Positions 11,781 through 23,200 of a DNA stretch of 64,000 nucleotides are shown here, one piece after another. The stretch lies in assembly GCF_000315625.1 (NCBI RefSeq), contig NW_005434652.1:426384-490383 (forward strand), in the 5' to 3' direction. The position numbers and the translations under genes were made by a program. Numbering within the stretch: position 1 is the first letter of the stretch; every line of letters starts with the position of its first letter. The stretch comes from Guillardia theta CCMP2712. Lineage: Eukaryota > Cryptophyceae > Pyrenomonadales > Geminigeraceae. Below the pieces are notes generated by a model, which ran no database searches, was not told where the DNA came from, and saw only the letters and a list, made by a program, of their open reading frames with translations.

Positions 11781-14700
11781 CTAGCCCAGCCGCAGCTCCC
11801 TCAAGGCCCGAGCAGACAGCTCCTCTCTCCTGACCTCCTCCCTGTACGTCTTGCTCGGGTTTTCTCGCAGCAGCCACGTCCTTAGCGTGTGTGGCTCTCC
11901 CCTGGCATCCGCGACTTGCATGCTGACTGCCGTCACCACTTCCCACCCCCGGCAGACCCGCCCGTTGATGCAGCCATAAGGCCCGGTCCCCTTCCTCCAC
12001 TCCTCCTCCATCTCTCCTCCCAGCCCCAGCCGCTGCCGGAGAGCCTCGGGGACGCGACGAAGATCGCGCATGGCGGAGATTCTCAGGTCCTCGAACTCTC
12101 GGATGGCGGCAGGAAGTGACTCTGCAAGCTGCCACCTCCTCTCCTTGCGCAGCCAAGCAGAGCAGGCACCTGCATGCTCGTCAGAGGGTGGAGGAGGAGG
12201 ACGGAGAGGAGGAGGAGCAGGAGACCTGAGTGCACGTCAGTGCGATTGGCGAAGATTGAGTCCCAGCAGAGCAGCGGGTTCTTCCAGTAGATCTCTCCCT
12301 CCCTGTGGACGAGGCTGTCACAGACGTGCCTCACATAGACAAGCAAGGGGGTGAAAGGAAAGGAGGAGACGTGGAAGGGAAGGAGGAGGGAGGAGATATG
12401 TAGATGGAGCTTTTTGAAGGCTTGGAGGTTTGGAGAAGTGGTAGCAGCAGCAGAAGAGAGAGCAAAAAGAGCTGACGGAAGGGGGTAGCAGGAGCCATTT
12501 AGGAGAAGGAGCAGAAGATGGAAAAGAAGCAGGTGGAGGAGGGGAGAAAGAGAGGAGGAAGAGGAGGAAGAGGAGGAAGAGGATGGGTGGAGGAAGAGGT
12601 TGGCACCTGGCGATGCACTCATTCCACTGCTCCGTGGTGACACATGCTGATGATCTGCTCGTCACGTCAGTCGTCCGACCGATAGCAGCAGCATGAGACC
12701 GTGCGAAGAACCGAGAGTCTGTGTAGACGATGGCGGCAGAGCCCGGGGGGCAGCGGCCTGACCAACCGTCCCCCTCCGCCTGAGGGACGTCGGAGCACAC
12801 GGGGATAGGAACTTCAGCGAGGAGGACGGGGAGTGAATGGGACAGGTTGTAGCATCCTTGGCTCATCAGGGGCGGGGCAGACTCGTCGAAGGTTGCATTG
12901 CAGGTGAGGGATACCATGTCGCTGCCGCCCGAGTGACGCGCGAGTTTGCTGCTCTCGATGGCGCTCCCTTCCTCCTTCCCGCCCGCGCTGCGGGTCCTTC
13001 GCCTGCAGCCCTCCGCCTCCTCTCTGCACGTGCCCAGTGAGCTCTTGAGCTCTGCTAGCTCCAGCTGAAGCCTCCGCCCGTCGTCCTTGCACTTCTCAGC
13101 CAGCTGGTCTGCGTGCTTCTTCTTCCCTTCAAGTTCTGTCATCTCCCTCCTGGACGCGTCCTGTGACTCTCTGTACGCCTGGCTGCTGTTGTGAGCAACC
13201 TCCTCGAGCATCTCCTTGTCTCGCTCGCAAGCTGCAAGTTTCTGTTGCTCGACGAGGATTACATCGCGTCCTTCCCCTTGCAGCCTCACCAGCTCCTTCT
13301 GGCAGCTTGCGGCCTCCTGCACTGCCTCCTCCTGCTTCTTCTCCAGCTCCACCAGCTTGCTGACTTCTCTGCTCTCTCTCTCCTGTGACGAGATCAACTC
13401 GTCTCGGCAGCTCACCAACTCCTCCTCTGCTTTCCTCTTCACCCTCCCCAGCTCTTCCATCTCGATCTTCCATGCCCCTCGCAAGTCTTGGCAGGTCTTG
13501 TTGGCGTTCCGTGCTGCCTCCTCCAGCACGTCCTTGTCCTTCATGCAGCCCGCTAGCCTCTCTTGCTCGGCCAGGTAGCGGCCGTTCAGTGCCGTCTGTG
13601 AGGACTTGACTGCCGTCAGCTCTGCATTCCTTGACGCCAACTCGGCCTCGAGCTCTTGGAGCTTCTCAACCGCTACTGACGGAACGATCGTCAGGTTGTT
13701 CCTCCCTTTGGCATGCGTAGCGCACGTAGCAACATCGTTATGACAGCAGGTCGAAGCCATGCAAGTATCAACAGGTCCAATCGGTGAGAATGCAGAGCCA
13801 GACACGAAATGCTGGGATACGTTGGCGTCCTCCAACATGGGCACCGGTGAGAGGAGGACGAGGGAAACCAAGACCGTTGCAATTCCAGATAGGATCAGCA
13901 TCATGAACTTCCATGGGGAGAACCGAGTAGCTAGCTCTCTTTTCTTTTCCTGCAGATCTCGTTTCGTCTCCTGCAAATGTCTTCAGCCCACCTGTTGGCA
14001 ACGACAGGATGCATAGTACCTCATACTGCTCTTCCTTCCTCCTCAGCCGCTCCAGCGCCTCCTGCATCCCGTTTTCCTTCGATCGCAACTGTGCCTGTAC
14101 CTCTCTGACGTCTTCATCCTTCCTCTTCAACTGCTCCTCTACCTCCCCGATCTCTACATCCTTCCTCCTCAGCCGCTCCTCTACCTCCTGTATCCTGGCT
14201 TCCTTCGATCGTAGCTGTGCCCGTACCTCCTCCACCACTTCGTCCTTCGATCGTAGCTGTGCCCGTACCTCCTCCACCACTTCGTCCTTCGATCGTAGCT
14301 GTGCCCGTACCTCTGTAAGCTCTTCATCCCTCCTCCTCAGCCGCTCCTCTACATCTTGCATCCCGTCCTCCTTCGATCGTAGCTGTGCCCGTACCTCCTC
14401 CACCTCTTGATCCTTCTCCAGCAGCAGCTTCTGCAGATCTAGAATCTTTATTCTCGATGCTTCGTCTTCATACGGCTCCGTCTGAAGGTTTTTATCCGCA
14501 GATTGTTTCAGCGATCCCACAGACAAGTCAAAGACAGCAGACTGGAGTGACGACGTCAAATCTTCAATTTCACTGCAAGTGCCGTGCAGCTTCCCGAGCA
14601 TGGCACCGATTTCACTGTCCCCCGGGTACGCATCGGGCTCAGTTTGAACAGGGGAGCGAGGGGTACAAGGCTCCGAGTTGGTCGACTCAGAGTCATTGTC

Positions 14701-16030
14701 GCCGTCAGCCACAACGTCTCCTATCAGAAATCCGCTGGCCTTCAGGCGGTTCTTGAGGTCTGCGGCCTTCAAATTCAGCTCCTGGTGTCTCTTCTTTCGC
14801 ACCTCGTAGAATTGGGTGATAGAGCTGCCAAGCCGCGATGGCTTCTTCTTAGCAGCAGATACCGCCAGTGCACTGTCGCTGCACTTGTTGCTCTGGCGGG
14901 TGGTGAGGGGCGTCCGGACGGGAGAGCTTCCATGGCCCTGCCTTCCATACTCTTCGCTCCTGCTCCTCTCAACCGAAGAGGTGTAGGAGTCCGAGGACAT
15001 ACCTCGGTAGTAGTGTATGGTACGAATCATCGGCCTTTGAGGGTTGAGATCGATCTCCGATGAGGAGGGGTCTATCAAACTTTGATCCTCACTGCTGTGC
15101 CTCGCAAATCTGAGGGTCACGATCGATCCTGGCACACCCATGAGCAGGGGAACTACGGAGTCCTGCGGGTAAATCGACATGAGATCAGGTCGCTCACAGT
15201 GAAGGAACTTACGAAATCTTTTCCTTTGACTTGGATGTCATTGACGGATATCAGATGATAGCCGGAAATGTTCTCAAAGGAATCTCCTATCATGTCATCC
15301 ACCACGCAATCGTCAGAAACCTTCTGTAGGTGTATTCCCACGACGTAGTGATTTGATCTGTCAACACTGTTCCTCCTCTGCAGAAACAAGACAGCACTCC
15401 TCCTACCAGCATTGCAGTACAACAGTTCAAACATTATCCGAAGCTTGGAATTAGAGTTCTCCTTATCAAAGAGGTCGATCTTCCGCGGTTGTCCCAACAG
15501 AGACTCAGCCGTCCTGGAACTTGGGGAGTCATCGCAATGAGAATAGTACATCGCTGCTTGCTGATAGTTGCAAGGCGGAGGGCAAGGAGCCTTCGGGCAA
15601 GACGCTTCTTCATTCTCCCTTGCCTCTTGCATCGGCAATGGATTGAGGGCCTCGCAACTTTGCACTTGCCGTATGCTCGACGTGACTGAGTAATTCCTGG
15701 TAGCAATGGTTGAGCTCGTGTAGGGCTTGAGTCACCAACGCACCTGCCATGTCCGTCCAGGAGCGAGATCATCAGAGATGTCTTAGCGTGGTCGTTCAGC
15801 TCCTGCCAGACCTCCAGCAAGGTCTTGTTGGCCGTCGAAATCCCATTGATTTCCAGGATCGTGGATGGAACCGAAATTCTGCACTCCAAGTCAGTGATGG
15901 GACTCACAACGTCGCGCAAAGATCACAGCAAGGACCTCGCTCCCTCCTCTTGGGACGACCTAACAACTTGGGGGACATCGTGATCCATCTCGATGCCAAA
16001 GGACGAGCCATCGAAAGTGAATGACAACAT
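11781..16030 (-). CDS. Tandem-PDZ, coiled-coil, single-pass membrane protein
   Basis: The ATG at 16030 opens a PDZ domain (FGIEMDHDVPQVV ... ILEINGISTANKTL), followed after short introns by a second PDZ-like fold (VVGIHLQKVSDD ... GYHLISVNDIQVKG ... PGSIVTLRFAR). A Ser-rich linker leads to a coiled coil built on 14-residue units of the type EEVRAQLRSKDEVV at about 14090-14400. An intron at about 13978-14023 joins KEEQYE to ETKRDLQEKK. Then comes one membrane segment (FMMLILSGIATVLVSLVLL), a second long coiled coil, and a Cys-containing distal region ending RREELSARALRELRLG before the stop at 11781. The likely topology has the PDZ domains cytosolic and the second coil lumenal or extracellular. 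I recognise no family with this order. PDZ calls rest on motif pattern; the joins keep frame. Confidence 0.7.
14090..14400 (-). repeat. Coding minisatellite, 42-bp (14-residue) coiled-coil repeat
   Basis: Within the PDZ protein, 42-bp units encoding variants of EEVRAQLRSKDEVV (two heptads) repeat about seven times. Two neighbouring copies near 14227-14310 are identical at DNA level, showing recent duplication or gene conversion; the outer units have diverged. Confidence 0.85.
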
Positions 16031-16983
16031 GCCTCAACCCGACTCGGACTGAGGCTCAGCGGCTCCCCGGCCGGACTCGGAGTCACCTCAGCCTGCCCTG
16101 TTGCTCGTTGCTCCTGCTCCGAAGCCTGTTCTAGAGCCTTGGTCTCCTCTCCTTCAGAACTTTCCTCCTCTCGCCCTCGCTCTCCTTCACTTGATCTCGG
16201 GGACGGAAGTTCAATGGTCCTCACCCTGTAACGCCATCCGAAATCAAATCGTACCACCCCACCCCACCCCGAAATCAAGCTTTTGCAATAGAGGTACCCC
16301 ACATTTTACCAATTTTACACCACACCGGGTGACTACCCCCACCCCGGGTGGTGAGCGACCCCATCCGCCTGGGAACCATATCAGTGACCCCCGGTGCAAT
16401 CACGCCGAACCTTGAAATTTCAAAATTGACCAGTGAATTCGAAATATTCAATCTATCTTGAAATATCAAGAAAAAGGTGAGCTAAAAGAGTTTCTGGGAT
16501 AAGTTCAGAGGTAACCAGGGTTTTCACCTCCTTTGATCCAGGGGGTGGGTGATTTCAGGTTTATAGGTAGGGTGGGAGAAAATCACTTCCCGCCAAAACA
16601 TGCAGAGAGGAAGGAAGTGAGAAGCGATATGTAAAGGGAAAGGAAATGGTGGCAGAGGACGAGAGATGGGAAGAAAGTAATGAGAACAAGTTGCTGATTG
16701 TGAGTTCATGGTGAATACGGGATTTCAACTGTATCCAGTAGAAATCGAATGAGACCGATAGTGCAGGTGAAGAGTTGTTCGAGATCAGAGATAATAGAGT
16801 TGGACAAAGCAATTGCTGAGCACACAGAATGAAGTATATATATCTGTTCTAAACTTGGGAGAGAATCAAAATCTCAGGAAATCATCTTCTTTAAACTTGA
16901 AAAAGAATCAAATCTTGACATACTTTCATTTACAGATTTCGTTCATTTTAAAGCAGGTGGGCTTACTCGCGCAGACTCTCGCC
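16031..16983. other. Divergent intergenic region, C-run rich
   Basis: Separates the starts of the PDZ protein (-) and MRG15 (+). About 16250-16400 holds repeated CCACCCC / GGTGAC-type words resembling the C-run stretches near 6000 and 19900. A purine-rich stretch at 16600-16700 shows no coding signal. A bidirectional promoter is the likely role of the unique part. Confidence 0.45.
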
Positions 16984-18702
16984 ATGTCAAAGAGGAAACT
17001 TGAGACAAGTGAAGACGCTAATCAGCCAAGCATTGCCCAATTTTTCAATGTGAAAGGGGAAAAAGCAGATGCAGAAGAATCTGACAACAATGAAACTCTT
17101 CGAATCACTTACTTTGCGGAGAAAGAGGAGGAGGATGACAAGGGAGAGAGAAAGAAAAAACAACAGAAGCGCAGTAGCAAGGGTGATGTGCCTTCAGCGG
17201 CGAAGAATGCTGCGAAGTCGTCTGGAGTTCAACAGAGCAAGAAAGCTCAACTCAACAAGACGAACAGGTCAATCAACGACCCTGTTACCAAGATTGAGGG
17301 AGGGGAAAAGGTCACCTCAATGTCTCCGTCAAAATCACCCAGGCAGGAGCAATCCAGCAAGCGGCAGAGCAAACCGAACTCCAAGAACGCCGGCCGCAAG
17401 AATAGAAAATCGGAATCTTCAAAGGTTACTCTAGAATCGATTGCACTGCAGTATGGTGAAGGAGTTCAGACCCCAAGGCACAAGCCCAAATTCCACGAAG
17501 GAGATCGAATTTTGGGTGTGAGTCACATCAGTCATGGTGAACTTTATGAGGCAAAGATATTGAAAATTCGGCCAGAATTGAAGCAGGGACAGCCAATTTG
17601 GCAGTATATGCTCCATTACCAAGGTTGGGCGAAGAAATGGGATGAGTGGGTTAATGAAGATGGATTATATGAAGACAATGCAGAAAGTAGAAAACTAAAG
17701 CAAGAGATTTTGGATAGAAACAAAGCGCGGCGAGAAGAGTTGAAAGCCAAGGGCAAAAAGCAAGTTAATGCAAAAGCAAGTTCCAACAATGAATCTCAAA
17801 GTAATATAGACCACGAGAGCTATGAACCAAAAGAGAAAAACTATAGGGTGTGTTGAAATCTAGTCTTTATATTTGCTGATTTTTTGTTACAGATTACTCT
17901 CCCAAATACATTGCAACGCAGACTTCTTGATGACCTGGACATGATTGAGGACAACAAGCTTTTGCCTATTCCCAGTATGCCCACAGTTTTTTGGGAACTC
18001 GTATTGATGAATTTTCCAGGAAATCCCTGTGTGAAACAATTTCTGCAAAATTTCCTTGATTTCAAGAAATCGGCTGGTCCGTCGCCCCAGGAATTTTCAA
18101 AGATGGAAGACATGATCAAGGTGAATGGTACATTGGGGCTATTGCTGAAGGAATTGACATGGAATTGCAGGGTCTGGAGGTGTTTTTCAACAACACATTT
18201 GCTAAAATGCTGCTCTATCGATTCGAGAGTGTACAATTTCGTAGGTAGTCTTTGAACAGTCAGCATTCCGCAAAAGCAAGTCTTCTCACTTTGCCAAAAC
18301 CAGATTCTGTTCAGCAAATCCAGGGATGAGGCCAAGCGAGGTATCAGTTTGATGCAAAGACATCCTCGCTAACATCGCTAGGTCTATGGCGGAGAACATT
18401 TCTTGCGGCTGATGGTAAAGCTTCCATCTCTCATGCAAGAAGCAAAACTACCGCTTGATCTGGCTCAGGCAAACGGAACATTTGTGTATGGTAACTCTCT
18501 GATATTTTTTTGTTAGAATGTGCAACCTATTTTGACTGATTTGGTCAAATACCTCGAGAAGAACGAGAATATGTACATGACAACAGAATGGCAGCCTGTC
18601 GATACAGATTACATTGAGGTGATTACAGCATTTCCTTTTTTTGCAACGTGTCTTTCTGATGCGAAAAATGATCAGATGATCGACCAGCAGGCGATTAATT
18701 GA
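16984..18702 (+). CDS. MORF4L1: MRG15/Eaf3-like chromodomain and MRG-domain protein
   Basis: The ATG at 16984 begins MSKRKLETSEDANQPSIAQFF, where residues 14-21 (QPSIAQFF) match the PCNA-interacting consensus Q-x-x-I-x-x-F-F. A Lys/Ser-rich disordered linker follows. The chromo-barrel spans about residues 160-235 (FHEGDRILGVSHISHGELYEA ... YMLHYQGWAKKWDEWVNED). The MRG domain is split by short introns: LPNTLQRRLLDDLDMI, then EDMIK joined to GLEVFFNNTFAKMLLYRFES across a 50-nt intron, then VYGGEHFLRLMVKLPSLM and ILTDLVKYLEKN. In animals and fungi MRG15/Eaf3 sits in NuA4 and Sin3/Rpd3S complexes and reads H3K36 methylation. The last exon may end a little before 18702. The N-terminal PIP-like box is not part of the family as I know it. 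Confidence 0.9.
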
Positions 18703-18709
18703 TATTTTA

Positions 18710-20295
18710 ATTGATCTAGAGCTTTGAATTAGCTATCAACGAATCTCTCGTGTTGGAGCAAGAGATAAAAAGAGATAACAAAAAAGGATCTTCTTTCATC
18801 GTCCTAGCATAACCACGAGGTGCGTGATCGAGAAAAGTCGACGTCGAACAAATCGGATGCTTCAGTCAACTGAGAGTTGCAGCTCTTTGCGCACCTCAAT
18901 CAAGTTGTCATCTCATTTCCAATTGCGATGCTAGACAGATATGCACAAGGGTTTCATACAATGGCGATAGAGATGCCAAAAGCATGCGCTTCATCATCAG
19001 CAAACTGTCGTCAGGACTGCGAGGACGTGGATGCGAGTCGATCCAGCCCGCACACTCTGTGTGCTTGGTAAACAAGGAACGTGTAACATCCTACATGCGC
19101 GAAAGATGCTATTTGATGCTAGCGACCACTCATCAATGCACCCCACCCGCCTGATTGGAATCTAGGAGTGGTCTCAAGGAGGGGTAGTGCATCCGCCTTG
19201 GAGGCAGAGAACAACAAATAGAGTTGAGACTACCGTACGGTCTGCACGACAGCCCGCCACGTTGACTTTTTCGAAAACATTTCTTTTCGCACTTCAAAGT
19301 GTACCAGTGTCACCCGTGCTGACAGTTTGGTCGTAGGAAAGTAATCCCCATCTAGGACAATGCGAGTTTTAAAATCTCCTGTACCCCCCCCCCCGTCGAG
19401 CTAGACCTGGCAATTAAAATCATCATACCCTCTCTACGACTTCTCCATGTGTGGGTTGTGACCTCAACGTGAGGGGTACCTGTGATAGTCTTTGACTAGG
19501 AATAATATGACCATGAGTAAACCCCCTCCGATAGATTCCCTGCACCCCGTTTTGTACTTGAACCAGGGTACCGATGAAGTCGGGGGGATGGTGGAGGTAG
19601 GTAGGGTGATGAATATTAAAAACGCTTACGTAAAACTGCTCCCACAACTAGGGGGTAGGTGCTACTTGGGTTGCAAGGAGCTTTGCTCATAGCATGGGGT
19701 TATTAAACTTGAAGTCAGGGGTAGTGGTAGGGATTCGATGCGACCGCTGATTAAAGGGGACAGGGGTGGTATTAAAACCGAAGGGAAAGTATGGGTACTT
19801 TCTCAATAATTTTGAGGGTAGGGGTAGTTTATTGGGTTCGATCCTGGTACTTATGCACCCCCTTTGGCATTATAGACAAGGAACCCTCACCCCCTTTTTC
19901 CTCACCCCCTCTGACCTACAACCCCTTTTCAATGCCTTCTCGAGACACCCCTCTACATGAAGATTCGGTACTTTCATCCAAATATATAGGTAGGGGTAAT
20001 GACCATCATTATGCTGTGTCTACACCGGTGGTCAACAAATCATCACCCCTACCCCAACTCTGGCGCTCTACAGCCGTACCGCCTCCTCTACACCCCCTGC
20101 GCCTCTCCTCTCCGCCTTGCCCATCCCCTTTCCTTCCCTCTTCCCTCTCTTGTATTCCTCTATCCTTTTCTGCAGCCTCTCCTCCTTCTCGGAAGGTAGG
20201 CAATCGACTTTTGATTGCTGGCTTTCCTGTTGAGGCTCAGGCTCTATCGACGGTAGGAGTTGTTGCTTCCGAGCCGACTCCGTGCCCCAGCCGCC
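18710..20295. other. Gene-free interval with G-run and C-run rich sequence
   Basis: No gene supported. From about 19380 to 20060 the sequence is a patchwork of G-runs (GGGGTAGG-like words, about 19460-19850) and C-runs (CACCCC-like, about 19855-20060), including a pure C-run near 19386. They are degenerate and dispersed rather than a clean tandem array. About 20100-20200 is pyrimidine-rich and may be promoter or leader of the downstream gene. Confidence 0.55.
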
Positions 20296-23200
20296 ATGGC
20301 CATTGGGATTGGCTTCCTCAATGGCGTTCGCCTCGCCAGTCGTGGATGCACTAAGCTATGCTCGGGTGCATTTTCAAAATCCGTGTCGCAAACACATTTC
20401 CGCTCCTTCTCAGAGTCTGTGAGGGGTCGGACAACGCCTTTTGGCCCGTACGGTGGATTGATCAACAAGGAAGAAAGTGCCGACATGAACGCTGAGCGCC
20501 TTGAGAACTTGGGAGCTACTGGTGAAGGAACTCCTTTGTATGAAAAGTTCATCATGGAACGAATGGCAAGACGCGCTCAGTTTCTTGCTGAGAACAAAAC
20601 TTTGGTCAATCAGAGTCATGACATTGAGATGATCAAGAACACAACCTGGTCTTGTATTGATGGAAATCAGGCAGCAGCGCATATTGCATATGCTTTGAGT
20701 GAGGTTTCCTTCATTTATCCCATAACTCCATCATCACCCATGGGTGAGATGGTGGATGAGTGGGCAGCAAACGGATTGAAGAACATCTTCGGCCAAACTT
20801 TGAGCGTCACTGAAATGCAGAGTGAAGCCGGCGCAGCTGGTGCTCTACATGGCAGCTTGAAGGCTGGTACGTTTGCCTCTACATATACGGCTTCTCAAGG
20901 GTTGCTCCTTATGATACCGAATATGTATAAGATTGCTGGCGAGCTCCTCCCGTGTGTTATGCATGTATCTGCTAGGACTTTGTGTGCTCACGCATTGAAC
21001 ATCTTTGGTGACCACAGCGATGTTATGGCCGCACGAACAACGGGATGGGTCATGCTCGCATCCGAAAATCCTCAGATGGTTATGGACCAGGCACTTGTGT
21101 CACACCTTGCGACCATGGACATGCGTGTCCCGGTTCTACACTTCTTTGATGGTTTCCGTACTTCACACGAAGTTAACAAGGTGCGAGTCATCAACTACGA
21201 CGATATTAAGAAAATTTTTCCATGGGATTCTGTAAAAACTCACCATGACTCAGCTCTTTCACCTATGAATCCTCACATCCAAGGCACAAACCAGGGTCCA
21301 GATGTGTTCTTTCAGGCTGCTGAGGCTGCAAATGCAATTCACAATACCATTCCAGCATATATGCAAAAGTGGTCCGAGAAAGTGGCAGAGATTACTGGAA
21401 GACGATATGGATTCTTTTCCTATGAAGGTCATCCTGAAGCAGAGAACGTTATTGTAATTATGGGCAGTGGAGCAGTAACAGTTCACGAAACTGTGAAGTA
21501 CCTTAATTCACACCAGAACCAGAAAGTGGGTGTCCTGAAGGTGCGACTGTTCCGTCCATGGATCACAGAAAGATTTATGGCAGCTCTTCCAGCATCGGTT
21601 AAGAGAATTGCTGTGTTGGATAGGGTTAAAGAAGTGGGCGCTATTGGAGAGCCCTTGTTCTGTGATGTATGTACCACTTTGCATCTGTCAGGAATGGACC
21701 ACATCAAGGTTTACGGAGGAAGGTACGGTCTTGGAGGAAAGGATTTTACCCCAGGAATGGTCCTTTCCGTGTTCAAAAATTTGGAAGCTGCACACCCCAA
21801 GACCAAGTTCACGGTCGGCATTGTTGATGATGTAACGAACCTTTCCTTGAACGTTGAACAAGAAGTCGACATGCTACCTTCAGGGACGATTCAGTGCTTG
21901 ATCTATGGATTGGGCTCGGACGGTACCGTTGGTGCAAACAAGTCGGCCATCAAAACAATTGCGCAGAACACTGACAACTTTGCACAAGGCTACTTCGAAT
22001 ATGACTCGAAGAAGTCTGGAGGGTTGACAGTGTCCCATCTTCGTTTCGGACCCCATCCGATCAATGCTCCATACCTTGTGAAAAACGCTGATTACATTGG
22101 AATCCACAAGGAAAGCTATCTTTCAAGGCTCGACATGCTCCGAAACCTGAAGGAAAATGGAACGGTTGTGATCAATTGCACCTTCGGTCCAGAGAAAGTA
22201 GAGAATATGCTTCCACCTCGTATGAAATACCAGCTTGCCTCGAAGAAGGCTTCTTTGTACTTGATCAATGCTGTCAAGGTTGGCAGGGAAACGGGAATGG
22301 GAAAACGAATCAACATGGTCATGCAATCCGTTTTCTTCAAGCTCAGTCGTGTGCTGCCGTTTGAGAAAGCTATCGAGTTATTGAAGAAGGATGTTCAAAA
22401 AATGTATGGAAAGAAGGGTGAAGAAGTCGTCAAGCGCAATTGGGATGCCATCGATCGTTCTATTGAAAATTTGGTTGAAGTTCCAGTGCCTGCTCAATGG
22501 GCCCAGATTCCGGTTACTACGAACAGTGCGGGCAAAATCACCAGTGCAGCTGGTATGCGTTCTTATTCGACTTACAATGGCAATGGTAAGACTGCTCCAT
22601 TCAGTCCAGCCCTTCGGTCTCGTTCTATTTGGCGTACTTCGAATTCGCCATCACGGCGCTACTTTTCGACGAGAAACCTCTCCTCTCCTGCTGTGTCAGC
22701 GTGTGGTTCGAAGCCAGGCTGCGGCGGATGCTCAAAAACACCAGAAGAAATCAGAAAATCTACCCTTGAATTCGTTGATGAAATTGTTGAACCTGTCAAC
22801 AAATTTGAGGGCAACGACTTGCCTGTAAGTGCGTTTGTCCCAGGTGGTCGTGTACCCACTGGAACATCAGCATTCGAGAAGAGAGGAATTGCTCTCCAAG
22901 TGCCTCGTGTAGATATGGACAAATGCACTCAGTGCAATTACTGCTCCCTTATCTGCCCTCACGCTGCCGTGAGACCATTCCTGTTCACAAAGGCCGAGCT
23001 CGAAGGCGCCCCTGAAGGCATCAAGAAAGGGTCCAGAAAGGCTATTGGCGGTGGAGTTCTAGACAACTACAACTTTCGCGTTCAGGTATGTTAACTGTTT
23101 TCAATCATTTGAAGTGTCACTCATTTTCGTAGGTGTCTCCACTTGACTGCACAGGATGCGAATTATGTGTCCGCATTTGTCCTGCTGATGCTTTGTTCTT

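Noticed and set aside
17841-18335. Minus-strand frame of 164 codons
   Set aside because: Antisense of the MRG-domain exons, which have clear family motifs on the plus strand.
19825-19850. GGTTCGATCC resembling a tRNA T-arm B-box
   Set aside because: No A-box or acceptor pairing at the right distance; it sits in G-run rich sequence.
20009-20203. Minus-strand frame upstream of the pyruvate oxidoreductase
   Set aside because: Arg/Gly/Glu low-complexity antisense of a pyrimidine-rich leader; no domain and no neighbouring exon.
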